The notes under the pieces: generated by a model
The model's database searches: none
What the model was told of the DNA's origin: nothing
What the model saw: the letters and a program-made list of their open reading frames with translations, nothing else
Made by a program: the position numbers and the translations under genes
Part shown: positions 12,170 to 23,988 of the stretch, piece after piece
Numbering within the stretch: the first letter of the stretch is position 1
Layout: each line of letters starts with the position of its first letter
Assembly: GCA_016758905.1 (NCBI GenBank)
Contig: JAEPQZ010000006.1
Location: forward strand, 310,001 to 374,000
Length of the DNA: 64,000 nucleotides
Reading direction: 5' to 3'
Origin: Umbelopsis isabellina
Lineage: Eukaryota > Mucoromycota > Umbelopsidomycetes > Umbelopsidales > Umbelopsidaceae

Positions 12170-13166
12170 ATGTCTTCATCTCATCTCGCTCTATTCAGCC
12201 TTCAGGGGAAAATCGCCGCTGTTTCAGGAGGCACTCGTGGTATTGGTAAGGCCATGGCTATTGCTCTTGCTGAAGCTGGTGCTGGTAAGTGATACTTTCT
12301 TATGTCATGGGCTCGTGCGGAGCTGGACAGCGTTTTGACACAACGTCGAATATAGATATTGCTCTGCTGCAACGGGACCTTTCCAACACTGAAGTTAGGG
12401 ATGAAATTCGCGCTCTAGGTAGAAAGTGTGAGGTTTTGCAACTCGATATCGCTGACCCTGAGTCATGCACTAAGGCTATCCCGGCTGTGCTAGAAGCCAT
12501 GGGTGATCTAGATATCTTGGTCAATAATGCTGGTATTCAAAAGCGTCACAAGTAAGTTGTCATTGGGATAAATGGAAGTATCTGGTTTTTGGCAACTAAC
12601 AGAATGTGTTTTGCGTCTTTGCTCATGATAGGGCGGTCGATTTTCCTGACGAGGACTTTGACTTGGTCATGCAATGTAATCTCAAGTCAGTATGGACTCT
12701 CAGCCAAGCTGCCGGCAGGCACATGGTCAAGAAGGGATCCGGCAAGATCATTTCCACAGCTTCTCTCTTGAGTTTCCAAGGTGGTCTTACGGTACCTGCT
12801 TATGCGGCGGCTAAAGGTGGCGTGGCTAACATTACCAAGGCTTTATCCAACGAATGGGCTTCTCAAGGAGTCAACATCAATGCCATTGCCCCAGGGTACA
12901 TTGCTACCGATATGAACTCTGCACTTTTGCAGGATGATAATCGTCGAAGGCAAATCATTGAGCGTATCCCTCAAGGTCGCTTTGGAAATGCTGATGACTT
13001 TAAAGGTGCTGTGGTCTACCTTGCTAGCAATGCAAGTAACTATGTGAACGGCGAAGTACTTGTTGTTGATGGTGGATGGATGGGTAAGTGTGAAAGCATG
13101 CAAGGTGGGGTTACAAAGTAATGATTGTTGACTAACCAAACCATAATTTCGTTCAAAGGCCGCTAA
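12170..13166 (+). CDS. Short-chain dehydrogenase/reductase (KduD-like)
   Basis: Classical SDR that uses NAD(P)H on a small alcohol or keto substrate. Exons are 12170-12284, 12356-12551, 12632-13083 and 13159-13166 (256 aa); the last exon holds only 8 coding bases. The cofactor motif is SGGTRGIG, the NNAG motif is present, the catalytic serine sits in ISTASLLSF, and the YxxxK pair in PAYAAAKGG. The ending VVDGGWMG-R resembles 2-deoxy-D-gluconate 3-dehydrogenases (KduD), the closest family I can name; the true substrate is unknown. The 12170 ATG gives the usual short leader before the GxxxGIG motif. Confidence 0.85.
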
Positions 13167-13325
13167 ACAGCAAGGTGTAGGAATGCAATACAAATCAATA
13201 ATAAACTATAACCATTGGTTTAAATATATATTATGCTTGGTAGACATGAACAAAAAGAGTGCTGAGGTTTATTACGAAAGTGAGGAAATTGAAGAGTGGT
13301 GAATTATGAGTGAATATGGTAATGT

Positions 13326-14652
13326 TTAACGAGGAGGAAGAGGGTAGTTGTTTTGCTGAGGGTAAAAGCTTTGATTTGATGGTGACATCGAATCCATTGG
13401 TGACAAAGAGTTTATGGGTGGTATACTTTCAAAGTACTCCCGTCTGTTAGAGTTTTGATGACCCATGTCCGCCCGAGGCGATATCGGCACACTCATATGA
13501 GCTACCATATTACTTTCGTTGTTCCTGATTGCAGCTAAACGAGCCTGTGCCTTGGGAGACCCGATAACATTGAGATCATGGCTGGCACTAGCCAGGTACC
13601 AGTATTTAGTTACCAGCTCTCGAGGCACTAACCAGCACATTTTATCTGTAGGATCTCCTCCCATAAAGGCTGCTCCTTGTACTAACGTTTCCACCAACTC
13701 ATCAATATCATAGAGGTCCTGGAACAATATCATGCGATCACGCATATAGGCAGTAGGAACTAGGTCTATACGAGGGTCATGTGTAACAGCAAGCTGAAAA
13801 ACGCTAGATAGTCAGAAAACAGTCAATAATGTGAACAGCTAACTTGTTGTTACTTACTTGTAGTATGGTTGGCTGCATGCCAGTAGTTGGTGATTGTGTA
13901 GAGGTAAAGAATTCATCCATAGCTATTTTCAATTTGATATGCTGAATGGCAGCCAAATTAACTTGTCGAGGCGGTTGTTGTTCGGAAGCGGAGTTGTTGA
14001 AATCAGTGGTCGAAATGTTGTTATCTTCCTGTTTAACATTTGTACCTTTATGCTGTTGCGTTTGCCAATTAGGTTCCATTCTTGGAGCTGGTGAATAAGG
14101 ACTATCTGGGGCCATATCTTCGTCTATATAGATGGCGTCGTTGGAAGTAGTAGGTTCAGGTTTCACAGGAAGTTCCACATCACCCTTGGTAATACCAGAA
14201 GGCGAAGCGGCTTTGACATAAGATTCAATGACTTCAGGAGCCACAACTTTTGCAATCTCACATAGAGCATCCTCATTCAAGAAAGGACTATGAGGTGGAA
14301 TTACCACTTTGTGTTGCATGCAAACCAGTTGCAAGGTGAGGATCAAGCCCTTCAGGTACCAGTTTTGGATTCGTAATTGTTCAGCTCTTGACTTGTAAGC
14401 GTCCCGTTGTCGCAAAGTCGCTCGACGATCTGTCCGAAGCTTCTTGACTGTTTCTTCCATGTCCTTGAGATGTCGCTCTTTACGTTCACGGAAAGCTCTT
14501 TGGGCTTCCCGATTTTGAGCTTTTCGAGCAGCCGCACTAGTAGGCATAGGCTTTCTGCCAGGTCTTTTTGGCGAATTGAAATCTTGATCATCTTGATCAA
14601 AATCATCATCATACATTGTATTTTGATGCATTAATAGTTGCATAGGATCCAT
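13326..14652 (-). CDS. AP-1-like bZIP transcription factor with DUF3425-like tail
   Basis: Nuclear DNA-binding protein. Exons are 14652-13858 and 13793-13326 (420 aa). Near residue 40 the basic region NREAQRAFRERKERHLKDME is the fungal Yap1/Pap1-type signature, followed by a leucine heptad segment. After an acidic and Gln-rich middle, the C-terminal third has DPRIDLVPTAYMRDRMILFQ and GGDPTDKMCWLVP, which I recognise as the DUF3425-type domain found on some fungal bZIPs. I see no clear Yap1-style C-terminal Cys-rich domain, so a redox role is not assumed. The reading frame stays open upstream to 14751. I start at 14652, where an AG-like boundary precedes the ATG. Confidence 0.85.
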
Positions 14653-14808
14653 GCTACAAGTGAGTAAAAAGGTCGAGAACGGGGAGAAGCGGGTAAAAAC
14701 GTAAATGAGGTGAGTAAAATTGTTAAATTTACTCTGTTCAGTTACTGACATGTGAAAAAATGGGACTTGAATTAAATACGATGACTTTTTTATTACTTTG
14801 ACTGCTAA

Positions 14809-16396
14809 TCATATCAATGCTTCTAAACCTTGTGTTTTAAACCATTCTATAGTCTCTTCTAAGCCTTGCTGAACAGAGAAAGCGGGTCGCCATCCTAGAT
14901 ATGTGATAGCACGAGTAACGTCTGGTTTACGTTTCTTGGGATCATCCATGGTGGCGGGCAGATTTTTAATGGGCGTCTCAGGACTCACACGATTGCGAAT
15001 CATTTCTGCAAAGTCAGTTATTGAGTATTCTTCAGGATTGCCCAGATTTACTGGCTCAGTAAAGTTCTTATTCATCAATAATATTAAACCATCCACCAAA
15101 TCATGAACATATTGGAATGAACGTGTCTGCTGCCCATCACCATATATCGTCAATTGCTCGCCTTTCAGTGCCTGAATAATGAAGTTGCTGACGACTCTTC
15201 CATCAGCTGGAGACATACGAGGTCCTACAAGTGAAATCTCATGAATGCGTGGTCCAAAATGATAAGGCAATGTAAGCAATATGATAAATAGGGTTACATA
15301 CCAAATGTGCTAATCATAGACAATGAGGCGCACGTCGTACAAGAAATTTACCAACACAGTTTAAAAAAAAATTGTAAATGGAAAAAAAGCGCAAAGTATT
15401 CATTAGCAGTGATTGACACATGAATGATGAAATTAAATCACGAACTTACTTGAATATCCGAGCTACTCGTACATCTACATCATTTTGTCGCATATATGAA
15501 TAGGTCAGCGTCTCTGCAATTCTTTTGCCTTCATCGTAGCAAGCACGTGGTCCGATGGGATTGACGTGCCCCCAGTACGTCTCCTTCTGCGGATGTTCTT
15601 CAGGATCACCATACACCTCTAGTTATAAGATTTCACGTGAATAACTGCCACGCAGTGCACAGGTAAAAAAATAATAAAAAAAATATGATGATTTACCAGA
15701 AGTTGAAGTTAATAGGAATCGAGCTTTTGTTCGCTTTGCCAACCCAAGCATATTGATTGTTCCCATTACGCTAGTCTTGACAGTCTTGGTCGGGTTATAT
15801 TGATAGTGTGGTGGGGAAGCTGGACATGCAAGGTGATATATTTGATTCACTTCGATCATGAATGGGTCGACAACGTCATGACGAACAAGATCGAAATGAG
15901 GGTGTCCTATCCAGTGTTGTACATTGGTCTTGGTTCCGGTAAAGAAATTGTCCATTACAATCACTTCATGACCCATAAGCATTAATCGATCAACCAGATG
16001 AGAGCCTACAAATCCTGCTCCGCCTGTCACTAGGATCCGCTGTCTCTCTGACGCACGTAGCATGCGTACTGGTAAAAAGGATTTGGCGTGGATAAATGAT
16101 ACCGTTCCATCGTCATGTACAATACGGTCGGTAGGATCTTTGGGCAAATACAATTGTCTCAATGTATCTAACTCAACGTCGGACCCAACAACCTTGTGTC
16201 CTACATTTGTTACACGTTTCTTGCCATTATTACCGCCTTGCCCGCCTATGGCATTACCGCCATTGGAGGCTTCTCCTTCTTTAGCACTGACATTTAGAGC
16301 ATTTCCACTCTTTAATGACTGTTTCAGCTTGTTTAACATGTCTGCTTGACCAGCTGTGTTCTCTGCATTATTCCCAATTTGCTCAGAATCGACCAT
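14809..16396 (-). CDS. UXS1: UDP-glucuronic acid decarboxylase
   Basis: UXS converts UDP-glucuronate to UDP-xylose with bound NAD. Exons are 16396-15697, 15618-15450, a microexon 15309-15302 of only 8 nt, and 15224-14809 (430 aa). The Rossmann motif is [18 protein letters not shown], followed by VMDNFFTG, the catalytic region ending YSYMRQ, and DGRVVSNFI. The 8-nt exon (C ACA TTT G) is needed to rebuild the conserved ARIFNTFGPR motif and to keep frame; it has a clean AG before and GTATGT after. The first 110 residues are Gly/Asn-rich and not conserved. The frame is open upstream to 16513, so a longer N-terminus is possible. Confidence 0.9.
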
Positions 16397-16779
16397 TGTA
16401 GTAGTCAGAAGGGTGCAGTTTTCAAGCCACTGAGAAGGTAAGAGGTAAATGCCAATTGAAAAACGCGCGGAGTTCGCTGCGCCAATTGTATTGAATGTAG
16501 ACGGCATATCCATATATATCTACAACTGTATAGCGCCTCTCCTTGAAATGCAGCCAAGCTGACATCTGCACACCACATATTTAACAATATCATATAAAGA
16601 CCCATACACAATATGTTCGTACTTGTAGTATAACCAAAACGATTCGTTTTTGGCTGAACAATTTATAACATAACAAGAAGCAAATAGAAAATATAAACCT
16701 AGCTTATAAAGAAAAAAGAAAAAAAGTACATAAGATAATCGTTGTTCTTACAAATGGTACAAAACGAGAACTTCTATCA
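16397..16779. other. Intergenic between UXS1 start and SEC4 stop
   Basis: AT-rich sequence that must hold the UXS1 promoter and the SEC4 3' end. An A-rich run lies near 16711-16728. Nothing else is recognised. Confidence 0.35.
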
Positions 16780-17887
<1,108 letters not shown>

Positions 17888-18617
17888 TGTTGCAAAGGGA
17901 AAAGACAAGAAAAGCAGGCAGTTGCCAGAAAAGCGCATAGTCACACGTCATTGGACCACTGGCGACGTTTGAGATTCCGACAACAGAGTTGCCTAACTTG
18001 GAGATTTTTGGTTGTTTCCCTCGATTGACCGCAAATATAAAATACCGCTCTATGCATATTGAGCTTCAACAGACGATGTCAGCAAAATTACTTTTAATCA
18101 ATCTTGCTAATAAGAATTTACGGGTATGCGACTACACAATGTAGAGAAATATCATGAACGTCGAATGTACACTTGTTTAGCCATGCATTTGTACCCATTA
18201 CAGACCAGGTTAACTGCAAAAACCGGGTAATCAATCATTTGCCCACGAAAACCTTATCATTTTTTTTGGTCTTTTACCGGCCCTTTCTTTTGCTCTTTAA
18301 GTGCAATTCCATTGTAGGAAAGTAAGAGCAATTTTTAAAAAATAAGCCTGTAAGATTATTCCCATTTTTGCAGCTCACATTCTTCACTGCACGGTGGGGG
18401 TCATTCCCTTGGAATACGGAGGATTTCTTTTCCTATTCTCCAAAATGTGAACCTGACCACCACTCACCCAAACCAATATTGAGACTTTCCAGGAGTTTAG
18501 TGAAAAATTCGACTGGCACCACTTAAGACAGCCTTGATCTCGGAGAAATACGCAAAGCATTGGGGCTGTTCAGGCTTGGTCAAAGATTAAAAGGACAGAA
18601 AGTATCGGGGCCGCTCA
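17888..18617. promoter_or_regulatory. Divergent promoter region between SEC4 and the arrestin-like gene
   Basis: 730 bp without a supported gene. It contains A/T-rich blocks and a GGTGGGGGTC patch near 18393 that could be a zinc-finger target, but no site can be named with confidence. Confidence 0.35.
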
Positions 18618-20420
18618 ATGATTTCTTTTTCATCCTTAGTGAAATACTCTTTGACAATGATGAAAGTCAGCCCCACTAAACTTGCCGGTGGACAAACAAA
18701 GTCAATCGACAGTCCTATGAGCCCTACTGGTTCCAGTCTGAGACAAGACAGGAGTTACCTTCGTCGATCACACATTGCCCAACCCCACCGACGTAACCAC
18801 AATCATTTTTTTTCTGCTTCTTTGTTCAAACAGGATAAAGATTCGCAATCCGAATACCATAAGGATGATGAAAGTATTGCTTATACTGGTAGCATTGTGG
18901 ACAATGAAGAAGTATCTGACAAGCTTGATACCGTCACCAAACACAATAAACTCGACGCTCAAGTGTATTTCCGTAGCCCGTATTCCGTTGCCGGTGCTAG
19001 TGTGGAAGGCTTCGTCGATTTGAACTGCCTTGTTGACGGTCAAGTGCGCATTGGCCGAATTTGTGTCGAATTGATCGGTTACGAAGGTCAGTCTACTACA
19101 TATAACTTGCTTATCTGCAAACAATTATATTGACATCTCCTTCTCAAAAATTTCAGAGGTTAATGATAGAGCAAAGGTTAATACCGAGGAGGCTGCCTAC
19201 AATTACGAATTCCTTCATCAATTCCAAAAATTGCAAGACCCGACTGATCCCTTTCCTGTCTGTGACTTAATGACTCGATCTACCGCTGAGAACGACTTTT
19301 GGTCGATGGAGAAGGGCCGTGCTGCCCTTCCTTTCAGCATGGCTTTGCCTAAAGATGTCGGGTCGTCCTTTAACGATAAATCGGGATGTATACGATATGT
19401 AGTAGTTGCCAACATTGAATTTATCTGCAATGCCAAAGTCAGAACCTTGTGTGTGCAAAAGGCCTTGACCGTGCACCAAAATTTGGCAACTTTTCCTCCG
19501 GATCTCGAATCTTTGCGTCAGACCAGTATTGTAGAGCGAGCTGCCGGCAAGGTTTTCATGGGCGGCCCAGGATTCTTGTCTTGTGAAGCCCGTTTGAGCA
19601 AGGCTGTGTGGACCGCTGGCTGCCCCTTGACAGTTTCACTACGTATTCGCAATGCAACATCCAAGAAGGTTTCCAATGTTAGACTTGCACTCATTCGACG
19701 CATCAAGACTTTCTGCCTTGATCAAGGTCCTTCTCTTTCTGCCTATGAATCAGGAGATGCTTCTGCCAAAAGCTTGTCACCCATCTCTTTGGTGCGTCAG
19801 ACCATTGCTGAAACAAGCTTGTCGCGTGCATCTTGGTGGAATGGTGTCCTTCGCGACAGTGAAAGTGAATTTATGACCGATATCACTATTCCTGTAGACG
19901 AACATACTATCAGAGATCGTACCATTGTTCAAGTATCTCATGTTCTCCAAGTCTCTCTCTCCACCTCCTTGACGTAAGTAAAAAATCATTAAATGAATGA
20001 TTATCGTAAATACGTACCAAATTTAACCTTTGGCTGCTTAGTAGTGAGATCTCAGTGGAGCTTCCCATGATTATTGTCAACCCATTGTCCATCGAGCCCC
20101 CGCAACAGTTATTTGAGGAGGCAGCACTAGCAGTCCGTGGCCCACTTGGTGCCAGCATCGTCTCAAGAGCTCCTGGCTCTCTTGCTTGCGACGTCTCATC
20201 TAAATCATCCAAACTTGATTCTGCAGAACTGTCGGCAACAGCGTCCTCTTCAGCTACCTCCCCGATGGTAGAGTCTCCACGATCAATGGATATGAAGCTT
20301 CCAAAAGGTTCAAAGGCTAAAGGTGTAATGGATTCCAATGGTGAACCCATGTATGCTGATCTTGGCTGGGCTGCCGCCAATGTCATGGCCAAGACTAAAA
20401 CTGCTAACGCTGCACGCTAG
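18618..20420 (+). CDS. Arrestin-fold protein
   Basis: Exons are 18618-19086, 19157-19973 and 20042-20420 (554 aa). After a Ser/Arg-rich N-terminus, residues 110-160 (QVYFRSPYSVAGASVEGFVD, then RIGRICVELIGYE) look like the arrestin N-domain. A second sandwich follows with LTVSLRIRNATSKKVSNVRLAL, typical of arrestin C-domains, and DITIPVDEHT. Fungal arrestin-like proteins often act as ubiquitin-ligase adaptors in endocytosis. I see no clear PPxY motif, so that role is only possible. The tail is Ala/Ser-rich. Three ATGs (18618, 18657, 18660) are in frame; the start is uncertain by about 14 residues. Confidence 0.65.
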
Positions 20421-20592
20421 GCCAGCATAATTTTATATACATTCTCCATCACATAAACTCTTAAATACCCTAATTAATAATTTTATATCCCTAGCCAGCC
20501 TCCAAATGAAATTTGTCAGGTTGTAAAGAAGATTGAACATCTTACTCTTTTTATTACAAATAGTAACTACATTGGTTATAATATATTGGGTA

Positions 20593-22011
20593 TTACCAGT
20601 TGTGCATATCATAGCTGGTATCTGTTTCTCGTTCATTTACAAGTAATACAATGGTGGGGCTTTCGCTTTTAAGGTTGAACTTTGTAATTTCGTCCGCAGT
20701 AACTTCGATGTACTCTGATGCCTTGACTTCTGTATAAGAACCGTATAAGAAGTCGCTGGAATACCAATCGCGTGTGAAGGTGATGGTTCGTAATGGTCTA
20801 CCACGGAAAAAATCTACTATCCTCTCCAGGACGCTCATGGGTGTATGCTCAGGCAATTTGCGAATAGTGAGCTCTGTAAGTGGTGATTGGAAATGCTCTA
20901 ATACAGCCACATCTTTTTTGATCATATCCCATGAGATAGTCAGCGATTCTAAAACTTGACAACGTTCCGCTATTCGACGCATGGTGTGTAATGGGTCTTT
21001 CAAATTTTTGCAATCATGTAATTGTAGATGCTTGAGATGTCTTGATGTGGACTTGACAATAGAGTTGATGCCGAAATCCGTGATTTTAGACATCTTGATT
21101 AGATTGAGGTGCGTTAAATGGACGTTGTATTTTGCGAGAATAGCTAGTCCTTCATCCGATATGCGTTCATTGTTGGATAAATCTAGTTCACGAAGACGTA
21201 TGGTGCAGAACTTGGCTACAGAATATAATGACGCATTTGATAAACTTCTAGCATATGAGATATTGAGAGAGGAGAGATTATGGCAGGTGTAGACAAGCTC
21301 TGACAGAGCACCGTCCGATAATCCGCTAATGTGAGCCAACTTCAAGGTGTGAAGATTGGGAAACAAATCAGCTATCCGTTTGAGAACCATCTCGTTCAAA
21401 TGATCGCAATATGATAGATCTAAGGTATGTACTTTTGTCAAGGCAGCATAAGGATGTAATTTGCGCACAGATGCTGGTGAGAGGTATCGGGCCTTGGACA
21501 CGATGAGCACTCGCAGTTCCGAGCAATATCTTACGATTAACGACAGCCAATTTTCTGGTACAGTATCATAGATAGATTCATCTATTTCAGTCATGTCAAT
21601 TTCATGTATCAGTTCCAGTGTGGATTGAGGTAGTGATGGCAAGCTATGAAGAAACTTTTCAAGCATTTTCATTGGCGCATAAGATGGGCTTGAGAAATCC
21701 AGCCTGCCCCATATTAGAGCGATTGCAGACTTGTGTAGTTCTCGATTCAACAGTGCACATCGAAACAATTCATTGTTACGTAAATAGGCGAACACTATGG
21801 GCATAGCCGCCATGGTGATTCTGGTCAATCTATGGAATGGATTCCGAATGTCGCTGAGGCTAGTACCAGACATCTGCGTCTGAAGCATAGCCAGTGATCC
21901 TATATCGTCTCCATCGTGAGTTGACTCAGACGAAATATCAGCGTTGCGTCTAAACGCTTCAGCTGCCATCTTGGAATAGCTCGGTCCTTCCATGGCAGTG
22001 GTCATGAGCAA
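20593..22011 (-). CDS. F-box-like leucine-rich repeat protein
   Basis: A single-exon gene of 472 aa. Residues around 65-105 (PIVFAYLRNNELFRCALLNR) look like an F-box, which would dock to Skp1 in an SCF ubiquitin ligase. The rest carries cysteine-containing LRRs, for example VHTLDLSYCDHLNEMVLKRI, LHTLKLAHISGLSDGAL, LSSLNISYARSLSNASL and LRELDLSNNERISDEGL. The repeats are AMN1/Grr1-like, but I cannot assign a target. It is unusual among its neighbours in lacking introns. The N-terminal 60 residues are Ser-rich and not conserved in appearance. Confidence 0.75.
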   Translation of the reverse strand: MLMTTAMEGPSYSKMAAEAFRRNADISSESTHDGDDIGSLAMLQTQMSGTSLSDIRNPFHRLTRITMAAMPIVFAYLRNNELFRCALLNRELHKSAIALIWGRLDFSSPSYAPMKMLEKFLHSLPSLPQSTLELIHEIDMTEIDESIYDTVPENWLSLIVRYCSELRVLIVSKARYLSPASVRKLHPYAALTKVHTLDLSYCDHLNEMVLKRIADLFPNLHTLKLAHISGLSDGALSELVYTCHNLSSLNISYARSLSNASLYSVAKFCTIRLRELDLSNNERISDEGLAILAKYNVHLTHLNLIKMSKITDFGINSIVKSTSRHLKHLQLHDCKNLKDPLHTMRRIAERCQVLESLTISWDMIKKDVAVLEHFQSPLTELTIRKLPEHTPMSVLERIVDFFRGRPLRTITFTRDWYSSDFLYGSYTEVKASEYIEVTADEITKFNLKSESPTIVLLVNERETDTSYDMHNW

Positions 22012-22149
22012 TTATTGGAGTGCGACTAAAGCTCGAGATTATTTGAAGAAGGGTGATTGCGGTCATTTAAACATTAGAGCCCGTGCGCAGTTTTGGCCCT
22101 TTGAAAGCGCAGTACCGTTTGTTCCTTTTCTTACACCGTTAATTTCACT

Positions 22150-22772
22150 ATGCCAGCTGCACAGGTAAAAAGAAAATTTAGTTTCCATTGCGCGCTTTAG
22201 CTCTGATAGCATGCTAAATGGTAATCTTATTCATGCCCACCCAGCACAAGAACATGTCCAAGAGCCTGGGAAAACCGGATAAATTCGCATTTAAGCGCAG
22301 CGCATTCAGATCACCTGTTATTCAGAAAAAGGACATCCACCCTAGAGAACTGACTGAGAGCATTGATCACAAGATACGCTGCTTGCAGGAAAATGTGAGC
22401 TTGTTGAAGCATGCATACATGATTCAAGAAAAGGTATGTTTCGTCTTTTGTTTAGCGAGAAACGGCCACGGGTTAGGAAAAATCTAATGCACAAAATTTG
22501 GCTCCGTTAGGACGAGTATGGCAAGTTGGAGAATCTCGTGGCCAAATGGAAACACGTTGCACAGGTAAAATGAGATAAAAAAGAAATAACAGGGTTTTCA
22601 TCCTGCTGACAGGTCCAACTTACCATGTTTGGGTATACAGCAAGTAGCACTCGATGTCATAGGGGCAATTTCAGAAGAGAGTCAAGGGTTAGAGCCAAAA
22701 GATAGTTTAATGGTACACCTTTTGAATACGTTGAATATTCCTTATGAACTGGTTGGCTATGATGACCACTGA
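22150..22772 (+). CDS. SFR1: Swi5-dependent recombination protein, Sfr1/Mei5-like
   Basis: Four small exons: 22150-22164, 22245-22433, 22511-22564 and 22641-22772 (129 aa), all in phase 0. The C-terminal half has a coiled stretch (IDHKIRCLQENVSLLKHAYM), then LENLVAKWKHVAQQVALDVI and a tail LLNTLNIPYELVGYDDH. This order matches the Mei5/Sfr1 domain, where a KWR-S-Q helix is followed by an L-L-Y-acidic end. Sfr1 pairs with Swi5 to stimulate Rad51/Dmc1 strand exchange. The protein is short and lacks a long disordered N-terminus. The match is by eye, so it is tentative. Confidence 0.55.
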
Positions 22773-23016
22773 GCCTGATTAATAGCTGGGTTTTTTAATA
22801 AAAGCCTATGGTTTCATAGCTCAAGCAGAGTAAATTTGCGGGAGTTTAACCGACTAGCCAAACGATCATGAGTCAGACCGTTTACCTATAAAACTGAGCA
22901 AATATATCGACGGTCGCTTTTTTTTTTTTTTCTTCTTTTTCTTTCTCCTCCTTTGAAGCCTGTGCTTCCTCAGGCCGATCGCCTGTAAAGTCCCCTACTC
23001 ATCCCGACAAAGAATT
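22773..23016. promoter_or_regulatory. Promoter region of cyclin gene with T-tract
   Basis: 244 bp with a long T/C run at about 22918-22950, a common nucleosome-depleting feature of fungal promoters, lying about 70 bp upstream of the cyclin ATG. Confidence 0.4.
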
Positions 23017-23812
23017 ATGTTAGTCACTCCAATACCATTTCCAAAACAACCTATCACCCCTGATTTCATAGGTAAGAAATTGGTATGAAAGGAATTATTG
23101 AGAACCCTATCTACAGGAAGTGACAATCGAAATTTTTTCCATTATCCAATCCCCATTAGATTTCACAACCTCCTCCTTTGATGCTATATTGCACCCTGCT
23201 CAAATATCTGAAGCTTCAACCCAACAACACAACGGCAAACCGATATTGAGAAGCAATCAATTACCTCATCTGCTACCATTTGTGCAGCTGATAACCGAAA
23301 AATGCAGTATTACCCCTTTGGTAATCATCATCGCTCTCATTTATGTCAAGCGATTCCGGGCCACTCTTCCGTCAGGTACGTTCCGAGCTGACAATTTTTA
23401 GCATGTTTAGAGTGATAAAATAACACATGTACTTTGCAGGCTATAAGACAGAAGCCAATACTGCTCATCGCATCTTTGTATCCAGCATTTTGGTTGCTAG
23501 CAAATTTATCGATGATGACCCTATCACCATAGCGCAGATCGTTCATGCTTCTGGCGACGTTTGGACCATGAAAGAAACCGCTCGTATGGAGCTCGCTTTC
23601 ATGAAGTTCTTACGCTGGGAGATGTACGTTCCGGAAGAAGAAGTTATTGCTTTTCTCAACGAGCACCGGTTTGCTGTTGACTTGGTATTGCCTTCTTAGA
23701 CATTTTCTTTCTATAATTCCGCACGCAGGTCCCCCTTTTTCTGAACCGCGCTAAAGAAATCGGGCACCTCGACCTTATCGCTCAGTTACTTTCTCCGCTT
23801 TTGCTCAGCTAG
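23017..23812 (+). CDS. PHO80/Pcl-type cyclin
   Basis: Exons are 23017-23071, 23121-23375, 23440-23684 and 23729-23812 (212 aa). The core is a cyclin box: PLVIIIALIYVKRFRATLPSG, AHRIFVSSILVASKFIDDDP and MKETARMELAFMKFLRWEMYV. This single-box form matches PHO80/Pcl cyclins that activate Pho85-type CDKs. Intron 1 is assigned as 23072-23120, because the other acceptor (23116) would shift frame. An adjacent GTATGA donor would leave a 34-nt intron, which is too short. The C-terminus after the box is only about 55 residues, so this is a compact family member. Confidence 0.8.
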
Positions 23813-23988
23813 CTGTACGTTATCCTTCTTTTGACGTTAGTGGCATTTGTGTCCATTCCAATGCCAAGCAAGCAGTAGCTATCATGAGCAAAGTGTCAAT
23901 TTCACCAATTTACCTCTCTATTGCCTTTATTGTACAGACTCCTCCAGTTGTAATTTTAAACCCTATAATAAATTAATTCTACTAGTTT

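Noticed and set aside
14653-14751. N-terminal extension of the bZIP factor in the open frame.
   Set aside because: The added residues are hydrophobic and unlike a bZIP leader, and the ATG at 14652 already gives a standard start.
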